Positions 32,051-39,991 of a stretch of 40,104 bases of DNA are shown piece after piece. The notes beneath the pieces were generated by a model that had not been told where the DNA came from, did no database searches, and saw only the letters and a list, made by a program, of their open reading frames with translations. The DNA is from Polyangiaceae bacterium (GTDB lineage: Bacteria; Myxococcota_A; Polyangia; Polyangiales; Polyangiaceae). The stretch covers positions 1 through 40,104 of the forward strand of contig JABFXY010000033.1 in NCBI GenBank assembly GCA_013361525.1, in the 5' to 3' direction. Position numbers and translations under genes: made by a program. The number at the start of each line of letters is the position of its first letter. Positions within the stretch are counted from its first letter, which is position 1.

Positions 32051-32945
32051 TCACGGCTGCGCCGTCCGCTGCCGCTTCCCCCGCCGGCGCGCCGCCGCTG
32101 ACGGCGAAGCCGAAAGCCGCCGCCGTGAAGAACATGATCAGGCTGTAGATCGCCGGCGGGATCGACATCATCGAGTTGTTGAGCAACGTCGGTGTCGTCG
32201 CCAGCGCAATGGCGAGCGTGCCATTGTGAATGCCGATCTCCATCCCGATCGCGATGGCCTGGCGCTTCGGCAGGCGGACGAGGAGCGGAACGAAATAGCC
32301 GACCGCCATGCTCGCGAGGTTGAACGCGACGCACGCGAGTCCGACCTCTTTGAAATAGATCGGGATCTTTGCGCGCTCTTTCGCGACGGCGCCCGCGATG
32401 ACGATGAGCAGCACCAGGGCGGAGATGATGCGCACCGGCTTCTCCATCGTGCTCGCAACGCTCGGCTTCCCCGCGCGAATGCCCATGCCGACCGCGACGG
32501 GAATGAGCACGATCGCGAAGACCTGAAGGATCTTGTCGAAGACGAGCGGCAGGTAATGCCCTTGTCCCATGAACTGCTCGAGCGCGAAGTTCACGATCAG
32601 AGGCATCGTGAAGAGCGCGAGCACGCTGTTCACCGCGGTGAGCGTCACGTTGAGCGCGACGTCACCTTTGGCGAGGTGGCTGAAGAGGTTCGCCGTCGCG
32701 CCGCCCGGTGAAGCGGAAAGAAGCATCAGCCCGACGGCGAGCTCCGGGGCGAGGCCGAACCCCTTTGCGATGCCGAAGCAAACGGCGGGCAGCAGCACCA
32801 TCTGGCAAAACAGCCCGATGAAGACTGCCTTCGGGTAGACCACGACCCGCTTGAAGTCCGCGATCGTGAGCGACAAGCCGAGGCCCAACATCACGATACC
32901 GAGGGCCGCGGGCAGGAAAATCCTGGTCGTTGCGCTGTCTTCCAT
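32028..32945 (-). CDS. Bile acid:sodium symporter (BASS) family transporter
   Basis: 305-residue membrane protein with about nine to ten hydrophobic helices. The BASS signature is clear: LMLLSASPGGATANLFSHLA KGD-type motif (Gly-Gly-Ala-x-Ser/Asn near the first discontinuous helix) and, in the second half, IGMEIGIHNGTLAIALA corresponding to the E-x(3)-Q/N-N binding segment. Bacterial BASS proteins move organic anions with Na+; the substrate cannot be predicted. It is the third gene of a minus-strand operon with the OPT transporter and thrC (19-nt gap). The C-terminus (PAGEAAADGAAVTTRSRES) is hydrophilic. Confidence 0.93.
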   Translation of the reverse strand: MEDSATTRIFLPAALGIVMLGLGLSLTIADFKRVVVYPKAVFIGLFCQMVLLPAVCFGIAKGFGLAPELAVGLMLLSASPGGATANLFSHLAKGDVALNVTLTAVNSVLALFTMPLIVNFALEQFMGQGHYLPLVFDKILQVFAIVLIPVAVGMGIRAGKPSVASTMEKPVRIISALVLLIVIAGAVAKERAKIPIYFKEVGLACVAFNLASMAVGYFVPLLVRLPKRQAIAIGMEIGIHNGTLAIALATTPTLLNNSMMSIPPAIYSLIMFFTAAAFGFAVSGGAPAGEAAADGAAVTTRSRES

Positions 32946-32964
32946 GACGAACGGCTCCTTGGCT

Positions 32965-34347
32965 CTAGGGGCGTCGCGACGCCGGCTTCGCAGCTTTGGC
33001 GTCGAGGGCGTTGTGAATGGCGCGGCTCACGTCAGCAGGGTCGGAGCCGAGCGAGACGGGAGCATTCGAGAGTGGGGTGGGGAAGGGAAGGTCCCCGTCA
33101 TGGTAGCGGCGTTTGAACTCCGTGAACTTGAGACCGTGCGCCGTCGAGACGACGACGACGCGCTCTTTGGGGCCGATGGTCTTGTTCGCGACGAGCTTCT
33201 CGAGGCACGCGAGGGCGACACCCGTGTGCGGGCAATTGAAGAGCCCTGTCCTGTCCGCGCGGGCGACCGCGTCGGCGAGCTCCGCCTCCGTCGCTTGCTC
33301 GACCACGCCGCGCGCATCGAGGAGGGCCCGAACGGCCTTTGGTGCGGAGACCGGCGCGCCGATTTGAATCGCCGACGCCAGCGTCGGTTTCGCGACGAGC
33401 GGGACCACGTCCTGCTCCGAAAGCTCCCTGTTTTCCGCTTTGGCGCGCTGGTACGCGAGGTACAGCGGATTCGCGTGCTCGGCCTGGCAACACGCGATGC
33501 GCGGCATTCGATCGGTCAGGCCGATCTCGATCAATTCGGAGAAGCCTTTGGCGATGGCCGAGACGTTGCCGAGGTTTCCGCCGGGGACGAGGACCCAATC
33601 CGGAACTTGCCAATCGAATTGCTGGACAATCTCGTAGGACAGCGTCTTTTGGCCCTCGATGCGGAGGCTGTTCATCGAGTTCGCGAGGTAGATCGTCGGA
33701 TCTTTCGTGAGCATCTGCACGGCCCGCATGCACCCGTCGAAGTCCGTCTCCAGCGCGCCGACGAGCGCGCCGTTCGCGATCGGCTGCAAAAGCTGCGCGG
33801 TGGTGATCTTCCCCGCGGGCAACAGAACGACGACGGGGATGCCCGCCGCGGCGCCGTAGGCCGCGAGCGCCGCGGACGTGTCCCCGGTCGAGGCGCATGC
33901 AATCGCGCGGATCGGTTTTCCGCGGCGAATCATGTCGGCCACGGTGGAGACGAGGACCGTCATCCCGAGGTCTTTGAAGGACCCGGTGTGGCTCGTACCG
34001 CATTGCTTGATCCACAGATCCTCGAGCCCGATCGAGGCGCCGTACCGCGACGCCCAGAACAAGTTCGAATTGCCCTCGAAGAGGGAGACGACGCCCTCCG
34101 GGTCGAGGTTCGGCTGCACCCATTCGAGCTTGCTCCAGACGCCGCTGCCGAACGGATAGGCCGTTCGCCCATAGCGATCGTCGAAGAGCTTTCGCCACTC
34201 GGCGGGCGTCCGCGCCGCGCGGATGGCGCTCGTGTCGTGCCGCACCTCCAAGAGGCCGCCCGATTTCGAGGAGTAGACGACCGCGTCGAGCGGATAACGC
34301 TCGTTCGCGTCGTCGAGCGCTTGGAACCACGCGGACAGCTTCGTCAT
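32965..34347 (-). CDS. thrC: Threonine synthase
   Basis: Converts O-phosphohomoserine to threonine with PLP in the cytosol. 460 residues. Family features are VVYSSKSGGLLEV near the N-terminus, SLFEGNSNLFWASRYG, LWIKQCGTSHTGSFKDLGMT with PLP-lysine K125, ACASTGDTSAALAAYGAAAG, LVPGGNLGNVSAIAKGF (the phosphate-cup glycines) and FNCPHTGVALACLEKL. It lies between the OPT gene (1-nt gap, tightly coupled) and the BASS transporter gene. The pairing with two transporters is not a standard threonine operon: no homoserine dehydrogenase or kinase is present. Confidence 0.96.
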   Translation of the reverse strand: MTKLSAWFQALDDANERYPLDAVVYSSKSGGLLEVRHDTSAIRAARTPAEWRKLFDDRYGRTAYPFGSGVWSKLEWVQPNLDPEGVVSLFEGNSNLFWASRYGASIGLEDLWIKQCGTSHTGSFKDLGMTVLVSTVADMIRRGKPIRAIACASTGDTSAALAAYGAAAGIPVVVLLPAGKITTAQLLQPIANGALVGALETDFDGCMRAVQMLTKDPTIYLANSMNSLRIEGQKTLSYEIVQQFDWQVPDWVLVPGGNLGNVSAIAKGFSELIEIGLTDRMPRIACCQAEHANPLYLAYQRAKAENRELSEQDVVPLVAKPTLASAIQIGAPVSAPKAVRALLDARGVVEQATEAELADAVARADRTGLFNCPHTGVALACLEKLVANKTIGPKERVVVVSTAHGLKFTEFKRRYHDGDLPFPTPLSNAPVSLGSDPADVSRAIHNALDAKAAKPASRRP

Positions 34348-34348
34348 C

Positions 34349-36223
34349 TCAATGCCCCAGGGCCGTGGATATCAGGCCGATGATACCGATGAGGAGCATG
34401 GCGAGGGCGTCGCCGCCGATGAGGCCGCCGCCGATGAGGCTGATCGTCGCCATGTCCTCCGGCAACTCCTCGGCTGCCGGCTTGTTCGCGTCCGGTTGCG
34501 CCGAAGGCGCACCGGCAGCTGTGGGGGACCCGGCAGATTCGACGGTGGTCGACTTGGGTTTGCCGTCGAAGAAAGTGTTGTAGAGCGAGCCGATGATGCC
34601 GCCGACGCCGAAGTTGATGGCGGCGGCGAACGGGACGAAGCCGCCAAAGCTCGACGCATAGGGGCTGGGAAGGACAATCGCGTCGAGGACGAAGTCGCTG
34701 ACTTTGCCGGTCGAGCTTCCGTCGCGGAAGCGCTTGTAGCCCTCGTTGTTCTTGATGATCTTTCGCAGCGCCTCGGTGACGACACCGATCGCCAGGCCGA
34801 TGAGGAGGAGCTGCGTCTGCCAGGGCTTCGGATCCGTGATGCCCTTCAGTGCCCCGACGAACTTCAACGTCATCGCCGAGCTCCAACCAGGGACCTTCTT
34901 ACCGGTCTCGAGCAGGTTTTCGTTGAGCACCGGATACGACTTCAAGAAGAGCGTCGTAATGAAGACGGCGCATACGGCGCCCATCGTTACGCCCATGACT
35001 TGATAGCGGAACTGTGTTCGGCGGTTCGAGCCGAGGCGCCAGCCTGTCGAGCGGTCCTGCTGCATGTCGCAGCCGACGCTGCAGGTAACGAGCAAGATCG
35101 CGCCCGCGAGCAAGCCGACGCCCTGGTCCTTGAGCCCGGCCACGACCATCAGGACGACCGTGAGGACGAAGGCGCTCGAGATCGGGTTCGAATCGCTGAT
35201 GCCGAGCGAGATCCCGTTTACGAGCACGAACAGGAAGCAGAGCGCGACGGCGAATACGAGATAGAAGAGCGGGACGTGCATGATGACGCGTCCGGCGACG
35301 ATCGTCGCGGTCGCCCAAAACGCAATCCACAGAGCGAGGCGACCGAAGGAGAAGTTCTTGTCGTCGGACCCCTGTGTCGCCGGGGTCGCCTCGCGCGATC
35401 GAAACCGCGCGATCGCGGAGCGGAAGATCAAGACGAGGTCGACGACGGCCGCGCCCATGATCGTTCCGAGCGCGATGAGGAAGCCGACGATGCGGTACTC
35501 CTGGCCTTCTTTCAGGTAGCCGATGGATACGAAGTAGGGCGTGAGATAGTGGCCGATCACGGCGACGACGATCGCCGGGACGCCGATGCGCGCACCCACG
35601 ATCATGCCCGCGCCGATCGGGGAGATCTCGATGTGCAGCTTGCCGACGAGGTCACCGATCGAGGCGACCCTGGCCGGCACGAACGAGAGCAAGAAGCCCA
35701 AGCCGGTGCCGGTGCCGAGGCTGCCGACGCTCTTCTTCAGGAGCCGCTTGTCGGTCAGCGCGCGAAGGATGTTCGCGACCGCGAGACCCGACGGAAACGT
35801 GAGCTGCATCCGGTCGACGAGGAGCGGCGTGTAGAGCATGCCGATGCCGACGCCGAGCATGCCGATGCAGAGGAAGTAGATGACGAGCTGCCATGCCGGC
35901 GGGATGGGCAGGCCGAGCCAGACCATCGCCTGGATGAGCACGCCCATCGCGCCCATGCTCGCGACGGACGCCGCCATCGTCTGCATGTAGTTCGCGCCGT
36001 GTTTGCCTTCGGGCCCGTAGCCGTACGTGACGACACTGCCCAGGATGCCGGCGAGCACTTGCCCGCCGACGAAGAACCCCAGGCTGAAGTTCATATACGC
36101 GGCGGTGATGCCGCCGAGCGGCCCCAAGATGAGGATCGCGATCGCTCCCAACATCCCGTGGTAGGAGGCGGAGCCGATCGGCGGCAAAAAGCCGCTCTTT
36201 CCCGGTTTGGTGGCTTGGGCCAT
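34349..36223 (-). CDS. OPT family oligopeptide transporter
   Basis: A large polytopic membrane protein (624 residues, about 14-16 hydrophobic segments) of the oligopeptide transporter family. Typical elements are LGPLGGITAAYMNFSLGFFVGGQ, LTFPSGLAVANILRALTD, SFVPARVASIGDLVGKLHIE, SPIGAGMIVGARIG and LLVTCSVGCDMQQDRSTGWRLG. The last, rich in Cys/Asp/Gln, is conserved in bacterial OPT members. They take up small peptides or metal chelates by proton coupling; the substrate is unknown. A Pro/Ala-rich hydrophilic insert (SPTAAGAPSAQPDANKPAAE) precedes the last helices. It is the first gene of the OPT-thrC-BASS operon, so peptide or amino-acid supply is a reasonable theme. The ATG at 36223 is 19 nt from a minus-strand CATAAT box. 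Confidence 0.92.
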   Translation of the reverse strand: MAQATKPGKSGFLPPIGSASYHGMLGAIAILILGPLGGITAAYMNFSLGFFVGGQVLAGILGSVVTYGYGPEGKHGANYMQTMAASVASMGAMGVLIQAMVWLGLPIPPAWQLVIYFLCIGMLGVGIGMLYTPLLVDRMQLTFPSGLAVANILRALTDKRLLKKSVGSLGTGTGLGFLLSFVPARVASIGDLVGKLHIEISPIGAGMIVGARIGVPAIVVAVIGHYLTPYFVSIGYLKEGQEYRIVGFLIALGTIMGAAVVDLVLIFRSAIARFRSREATPATQGSDDKNFSFGRLALWIAFWATATIVAGRVIMHVPLFYLVFAVALCFLFVLVNGISLGISDSNPISSAFVLTVVLMVVAGLKDQGVGLLAGAILLVTCSVGCDMQQDRSTGWRLGSNRRTQFRYQVMGVTMGAVCAVFITTLFLKSYPVLNENLLETGKKVPGWSSAMTLKFVGALKGITDPKPWQTQLLLIGLAIGVVTEALRKIIKNNEGYKRFRDGSSTGKVSDFVLDAIVLPSPYASSFGGFVPFAAAINFGVGGIIGSLYNTFFDGKPKSTTVESAGSPTAAGAPSAQPDANKPAAEELPEDMATISLIGGGLIGGDALAMLLIGIIGLISTALGH

Positions 36224-36242
36224 GGGCCGCGACGGTGCCGGA

Positions 36243-36257
36243 ATTATGTTGGATAAT
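36243..36257. promoter_or_regulatory. Back-to-back -10-like boxes between divergent genes
   Basis: On the plus strand GATAAT (36252-36257) precedes the GTG at 36264 by 6 nt. On the minus strand CATAAT (36248-36243) precedes the OPT start by 19 nt. The two boxes are only 3 nt apart, so the divergent promoters would compete for polymerase. No -35 boxes were identified. Confidence 0.35.
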
Positions 36258-36263
36258 CAATCG

Positions 36264-37298
36264 GTGAAAGGCGCTTTTCTCCTTCTTCTCGCGGCGTGCT
36301 CGGCGCCGCCGTCGACCGCGATGCCCAGCGCCTCCAGTGCCCGCGGTGGCTCGGAGCCCGCGCCGGTCTCATCGGCAACGGCGTCGGTGCAGGCCTCTTC
36401 CTCCCCGGTGGAGGCGCCCGCCGGTGCTCCTTCGGCGCGCGTCGCGGTCACCAGGGCCGAGAAGGTGACCTTCCCGACCGGGCTGCCGGAGGCGCTCGCA
36501 TGCAATCGTGGCGAGGAGGCGGGCTATGTCCGATGTCTCGTCGATACCAAATTCGCGGCGCACGACGCGGAGAAGCGTGAGGCGCTGGCGCTCTTCGACG
36601 AAATCGGTGACGTCGTCGGCGTCGAAGAGGAGCAGGAGATGGACGGCGGTTTTCGCGGCCGCATCCACCTCGTGCCGGAGCTCCCCGTCGGACAATACAA
36701 GAAGCACCTATCGTGGATCCTCGGCGCACAGCGCGACATCGCCTCCTTCGTCGATTCGATCGAGGCAAAGGCGAAGGGTCCGATCCCGTATCGGCACCGC
36801 GCGCTCGCGTGGCGATTCATGCGCAGCGTCGGGCGGACGACACCGTCGGCGTACGCGGCGGCTTGGGAGGTCGGCTACAACGTCTCCGGGTCGCTGCATT
36901 CATCGGCGGACGCCGTGCGCGACACGATCTTCCACGAAGTTTTTCATTTGAACGACGAGGCGCACAAGAACTGGTCGCGGAAGGTCATTGGTCCGATCGT
37001 CGACAAGATTGCCGAGCGTTGCGGTGCGAAGACACCGTGTCTCGCGCCGTATGCACCATTCAAGACGATGGTGCGCGGCGGGACCTATTACGCATTCCAG
37101 CCGAACAACGGCGACATTGCACACGAGTATTCGGCGGAGCTCGCGACACGCTATTTCCACGAGCAGCGCGCGGCGGCGCAAGGGCAGCGTTATCCAGCGG
37201 GCTGGTTCAAATGTGGCCCCGCGGAGAACGCACGCACCATGAAGGCGCTCGCCGACGAGTTCTTCGGCGGCGTCGATCTGACGCCGCCTTGTCCGTGA
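36264..37298 (+). CDS. Zincin-like metallopeptidase lipoprotein
   Basis: 344 residues from GTG 36264, which gives a compact signal peptide VKGAFLLLLAAC with lipobox LAAC; ATG 36246 would add six residues, including an Asp that is poor in an n-region. A long Ser/Ala/Pro tether (~15-60) follows. The catalytic motif is HEVFH (H224, E225, H228) within TIFHEVFHLNDEAHKNW, and a plausible third ligand lies in HEYSAELATRYF (H287/E288/E292). Cysteine pairs (CNRGEEAGYVRC, CGAKTPC) suggest an extracytoplasmic domain. The family is not recognised with certainty; a zinc-dependent protease of the zincin fold is likely. Confidence 0.8.
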   Translation: MKGAFLLLLAACSAPPSTAMPSASSARGGSEPAPVSSATASVQASSSPVEAPAGAPSARVAVTRAEKVTFPTGLPEALACNRGEEAGYVRCLVDTKFAAHDAEKREALALFDEIGDVVGVEEEQEMDGGFRGRIHLVPELPVGQYKKHLSWILGAQRDIASFVDSIEAKAKGPIPYRHRALAWRFMRSVGRTTPSAYAAAWEVGYNVSGSLHSSADAVRDTIFHEVFHLNDEAHKNWSRKVIGPIVDKIAERCGAKTPCLAPYAPFKTMVRGGTYYAFQPNNGDIAHEYSAELATRYFHEQRAAAQGQRYPAGWFKCGPAENARTMKALADEFFGGVDLTPPCP

Positions 37299-37310
37299 TC
37301 ACCCCGTGGT

Positions 37311-37523
37311 TTAGACGGTGCGTCTCGTCGCGCGGTAATGGCCGGCGACCGTCGTCCCGTCGCTACGGGTGTACCCGCCGACCCAAATGCGCGAGCGCGA
37401 CCCGACCGGGGGGCGCGACTTGCTGTCCGAGCCCGAGTACTTGTTCGAGCGGGGCCGCGACGCGCCTTTGCGATGAACGCTCGCCCGCTCCAGCTTCCAA
37501 TTGCGATTTCCTCGACGTGCCAT
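37311..37523 (-). CDS. Small basic protein with GYTRSDGTxVxGHYR motif
   Basis: A 70-residue protein starting MARRGNRNWKLERASVHRKG. The start at 37523 is supported by GGAGAG about 6 nt upstream. The C-terminus reads WVGGYTRSDGTTVAGHYRAT, closely resembling the 'GYYRKDGTYVxxHYR' motif found in many small bacterial and phage proteins of unknown function. It is Arg/Lys/Ser-rich with no signal peptide or membrane segment. It is convergent with the metallopeptidase gene (12 nt between stops). A longer in-frame version to 37775 exists but has no family similarity and no ribosome-binding site. The 250-nt stretch between this gene and the M23 gene shows no other gene. Confidence 0.6.
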   Translation of the reverse strand: MARRGNRNWKLERASVHRKGASRPRSNKYSGSDSKSRPPVGSRSRIWVGGYTRSDGTTVAGHYRATRRTV

Positions 37524-37759
37524 TGGTCTCTCCAGAATGAGACGCATTGCAATGGTCGCGCCGCACCTCTTGGAATGGTCGCCGAGTCGCTTGCTCCGAT
37601 GTGCCGCTCGATTCACGTCACCCGGGCAAAATCCGTCCTCGCCATCTGCGAAAGACAGAGCGCACCTGCGCGGAAACGAACCTCGTTTTTGCCATAGACG
37701 AGAAAAGTCGAGCGGCACTGTTTCATGCGTTGCAGCGTTCGATACCCCACGCATTCGTG

Positions 37760-37765
37760 TAGTAT
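37760..37765 (+). promoter_or_regulatory. Putative -10 element (TAGTAT) upstream of the M23 peptidase gene
   Basis: TAGTAT stands 8 nt before the ATG at 37774, the outermost possible start of the M23 gene. TTGCAG at 37730 is too far (24 nt) to be a standard -35 box. Confidence 0.3.
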
Positions 37766-37800
37766 CGCGTCGCATGGGGACGCTGCGTATTGTCGCTTCT

Positions 37801-38694
37801 ATGACACAATCTTCCTTTTGGCCTCACCGCGGTGGGCGGAGGGGCGCGCCCCTCGTCGGCTTTGCCCTGCTCGTCGCGGGTTGCGTCGGGGGCGGCACCA
37901 TCGACGACTCCCCCGGCGGTCAATCATCGACCGGCGGGACGAGCGCGAACGGCGGTGAATCGCCCGGAACGGGTGGCGACGGCGCCGGGCCGACGACCGA
38001 CGGCGGGTCCAACGTCGGCGGGGACCCGAGCGGGGCCGGGGGACAAGGCGGCGATCCCGGCGTTTGCCTCCAGGCGACCGAGCCTTGCGCCGATCCTTCC
38101 GAGTGCTGCGAGGGGTTCACCTGCGGCAATACCACGCTCGGACAGGTCTGCTGCGGAATGGACAATGCACCGTGCGCAACCGCGAACGGGGAGGACTGCT
38201 GCGGCGATCTCCTCTGCGTGGCTGGGCAGTGCCTCGCCGCCGGCGCTTATCCAAACTTCCAGGCGCCTTTCCCCTGCGACGAGTCGTGGACCTATTCACA
38301 TCACGATATGGAGGTGCGCCGCGCGCTCGACTTCGTCAATGACAATGGCGCAACCGACGCGCGTCCCGCGCTCGCAGCTGCTGCAGGGGTTGCAACACAG
38401 CATTACGAGGCGGGTGGGGCGGGCAATTACATCGTCGTGGAGCACGGCGGCGGCTGGAAGACGTATTACTTCCATTTGCAGGCGTTTTCGGTCGGCGACG
38501 GAACGGCCGTCGCGCAAGGCCAAGAGGTCGGCCTGATCGGATCGACCGGGGCGAGCAGCGGGCCGCACCTGCATTTCGAGGAGCTCCTCAATGGGCAGGG
38601 GATGGACATCGTCATCAACGGCCAGGCCCTCGCGCCGTACCCGGGTTCCTATTTCGAGCAGAGCATCGTCAGCGAGAACGGCTGCCCGCCGTAG
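37801..38694 (+). CDS. M23 family (lysostaphin-like) peptidase lipoprotein
   Basis: 297 residues from ATG 37801; ATG 37774 would add nine and sits just after a TAGTAT box, so it is a real alternative. The signal peptide ends in LLVAGC (lipobox). A Gly/Ser/Thr-rich tether of about 75 residues follows, then a Cys-rich segment (CLQATEPCADPSECCEGFTC ...) with regularly spaced cysteines, probably disulfide-bonded. The C-terminal M23 domain contains SHHDMEVRRALDFV (zinc ligands His and Asp) and the classical SGPHLHFE motif. M23 enzymes cleave peptide cross-links of cell walls or Gly-rich proteins; a role in predation or wall remodelling is plausible but not shown. The spacing at the first zinc site is not the usual HxGxD. 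Confidence 0.88.
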   Translation: MTQSSFWPHRGGRRGAPLVGFALLVAGCVGGGTIDDSPGGQSSTGGTSANGGESPGTGGDGAGPTTDGGSNVGGDPSGAGGQGGDPGVCLQATEPCADPSECCEGFTCGNTTLGQVCCGMDNAPCATANGEDCCGDLLCVAGQCLAAGAYPNFQAPFPCDESWTYSHHDMEVRRALDFVNDNGATDARPALAAAAGVATQHYEAGGAGNYIVVEHGGGWKTYYFHLQAFSVGDGTAVAQGQEVGLIGSTGASSGPHLHFEELLNGQGMDIVINGQALAPYPGSYFEQSIVSENGCPP

Positions 38695-38714
38695 ACCCAG
38701 CGCTCCGCTGGGTC
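38694..38714 (+). terminator. Short stem-loop after the M23 peptidase gene
   Basis: GACCCAGCG (38694-38702) pairs perfectly with CGCTGGGTC (38706-38714) across a 3-nt CTC loop, starting on the last base of the stop codon. There is no T-tract, so it is either a weak terminator or an mRNA-stabilising hairpin. Confidence 0.5.
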
Positions 38715-38768
38715 GACCGGAAACAAGGAATGCCAGCGCTCAGACCTGTGGCAAGAGGCGGAAGCGAC

Positions 38769-38796
38769 CGGCCCGCTCGCCCGTTAGGGCGGGCCG
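38769..38796. terminator. GC-rich hairpin between convergent genes
   Basis: CGGCCC (38769-38774) pairs with GGGCCG (38791-38796), and an inner GCCC/GGGC stem closes a GTTA loop at 38783-38786, with a short bulge between. Together with the hairpin at 38694 it fills the 112-nt gap between the M23 gene and the convergent hydrolase gene, and could stop transcription from both sides. Confidence 0.45.
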
Positions 38797-38806
38797 CGTC
38801 GCGCGG

Positions 38807-39907
38807 TCAACCAAAGCGAGCTCTTGGATTGATCCTCGGCGCTGCTGCGAGGTCCGCCAACATTCGAATCAGCGTCGTGGTCTCGGTCGCGAGCGCCCGA
38901 AGGGTCGGGCTGCTCGCGCCGGTATGACCATAGAGACCCGTCAAATGCAAATTGCGCAATTGCTCTTTCGGTAGCGCGCGCGACAGTTTGACGGACTCGA
39001 AATAGGGAATGACGTCGTCGTCTTTACCGTGGACGAGGACGACGGGGCAGCGCGCGTTCTTCACGTGCGCCGAGGGGTCGAGGAACGACAGCGACCTCGC
39101 CGCCCGCGCGAGCCCATCTTCGAGCCAATCGAGCGCGCCCTCGTCGAGGCAGCAGCCTCGCAAAAATGGGACGCGGAGCTCGCTCGGCAATGCCGCTGCG
39201 ATCGCATTCGCATGTGGATCGCGCGCGCCCGGGGCCTTGAGCTCCATCTTTCCCCAGGTGCGGTGCACCATCGACAGCCACGCCCGCGCGAGCATTGCTC
39301 GATCGCCGCGCATCTCGAGATGATCGACCACGTTGAGGAACACGACGGGCGAATTCAGCGGATCGCGGGCGAGCTGGTGGCGCGCCCCTTCGTGATCCGC
39401 CCGGCCGGTGACTGCGAAACGCACGGTGGGCAAGAAGTCCGCGTAGCCGCCGAATACCAGCACGGCCGCGGGCGGGTCGTTCGACGCCGCGAGGTGCAGC
39501 GCGAGCAGCGAGCCGAAGCTGATCGAGAAGACCGCGGGCGGGCCGGCACCGTGCTCGTCGGCGACGATGCGACCGAGAAAAAGCGCGGCGTTCGCGTCGT
39601 CGAAGAGGGTTCGGTCGAGGACCATGCCCGAGAAGGCGCGGACGAACGGGGCGACGACCGCAAACCCGGAGGCGGCGAGGATTCGGCAGAAGCGATCCAA
39701 TCGCGGGTCGTCGGGGCCGAGAAAGTGGAGCCCAGGAACGACGACGTAGACGCCGGCCGCGCGCTCTCCCGGCTCGTAGACGTACGCTCGACTTTCGCCC
39801 ATCGGGCGCGCGCTGCGACGAATCCCGCGCGGAATCCGGGACGCCGACCACGGACCGAGCCAGGCGCCGAGCCGGGCAAACGTGGAAAACGGCGGCGTGT
39901 CGAACAC
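38807..39907 (-). CDS. Alpha/beta hydrolase fold protein
   Basis: 366 residues from GTG 39907. Alpha/beta hydrolase landmarks: YVVVPGLHFLGPDDP (oxyanion-loop strand), a nucleophile elbow AVFSISFGSLLALHLA with Ser130, the acid in VVLVHGKDDDVIPY and the base His in GLYGHTGASS. The elbow reads S-x-S-x-G rather than G-x-S-x-G. There is no clear signal peptide or transmembrane segment, though the first 35 residues are hydrophobic/basic and might associate with membrane. The large lid region (~160-270) has no recognised specificity. Likely an esterase or lipase-like enzyme; substrate unknown. It is divergent from the partial gene at 39992. Confidence 0.82.
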   Translation of the reverse strand: MFDTPPFSTFARLGAWLGPWSASRIPRGIRRSARPMGESRAYVYEPGERAAGVYVVVPGLHFLGPDDPRLDRFCRILAASGFAVVAPFVRAFSGMVLDRTLFDDANAALFLGRIVADEHGAGPPAVFSISFGSLLALHLAASNDPPAAVLVFGGYADFLPTVRFAVTGRADHEGARHQLARDPLNSPVVFLNVVDHLEMRGDRAMLARAWLSMVHRTWGKMELKAPGARDPHANAIAAALPSELRVPFLRGCCLDEGALDWLEDGLARAARSLSFLDPSAHVKNARCPVVLVHGKDDDVIPYFESVKLSRALPKEQLRNLHLTGLYGHTGASSPTLRALATETTTLIRMLADLAAAPRINPRARFG

Positions 39908-39991
39908 GGATCCCGTCTATCACGCGGACCGCACGGCGGCGGAAGTGCTCCGCTCTTCTCAGCCGAACGCTGGGTTTAGTAGTGTGCGCCC

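Noticed and set aside
34352..36256. 634-codon open frame opposite the OPT transporter gene
   Set aside because: It is the antisense of a clear membrane protein; its product is Arg/Asp/Glu/His-rich low-complexity sequence, as expected from GC-rich third positions.
37501..37800. Long N-terminal extension of the M23 peptidase
   Set aside because: The extension is Arg-rich and precedes a good lipoprotein signal peptide; it overlaps the small minus-strand gene and its upstream region.
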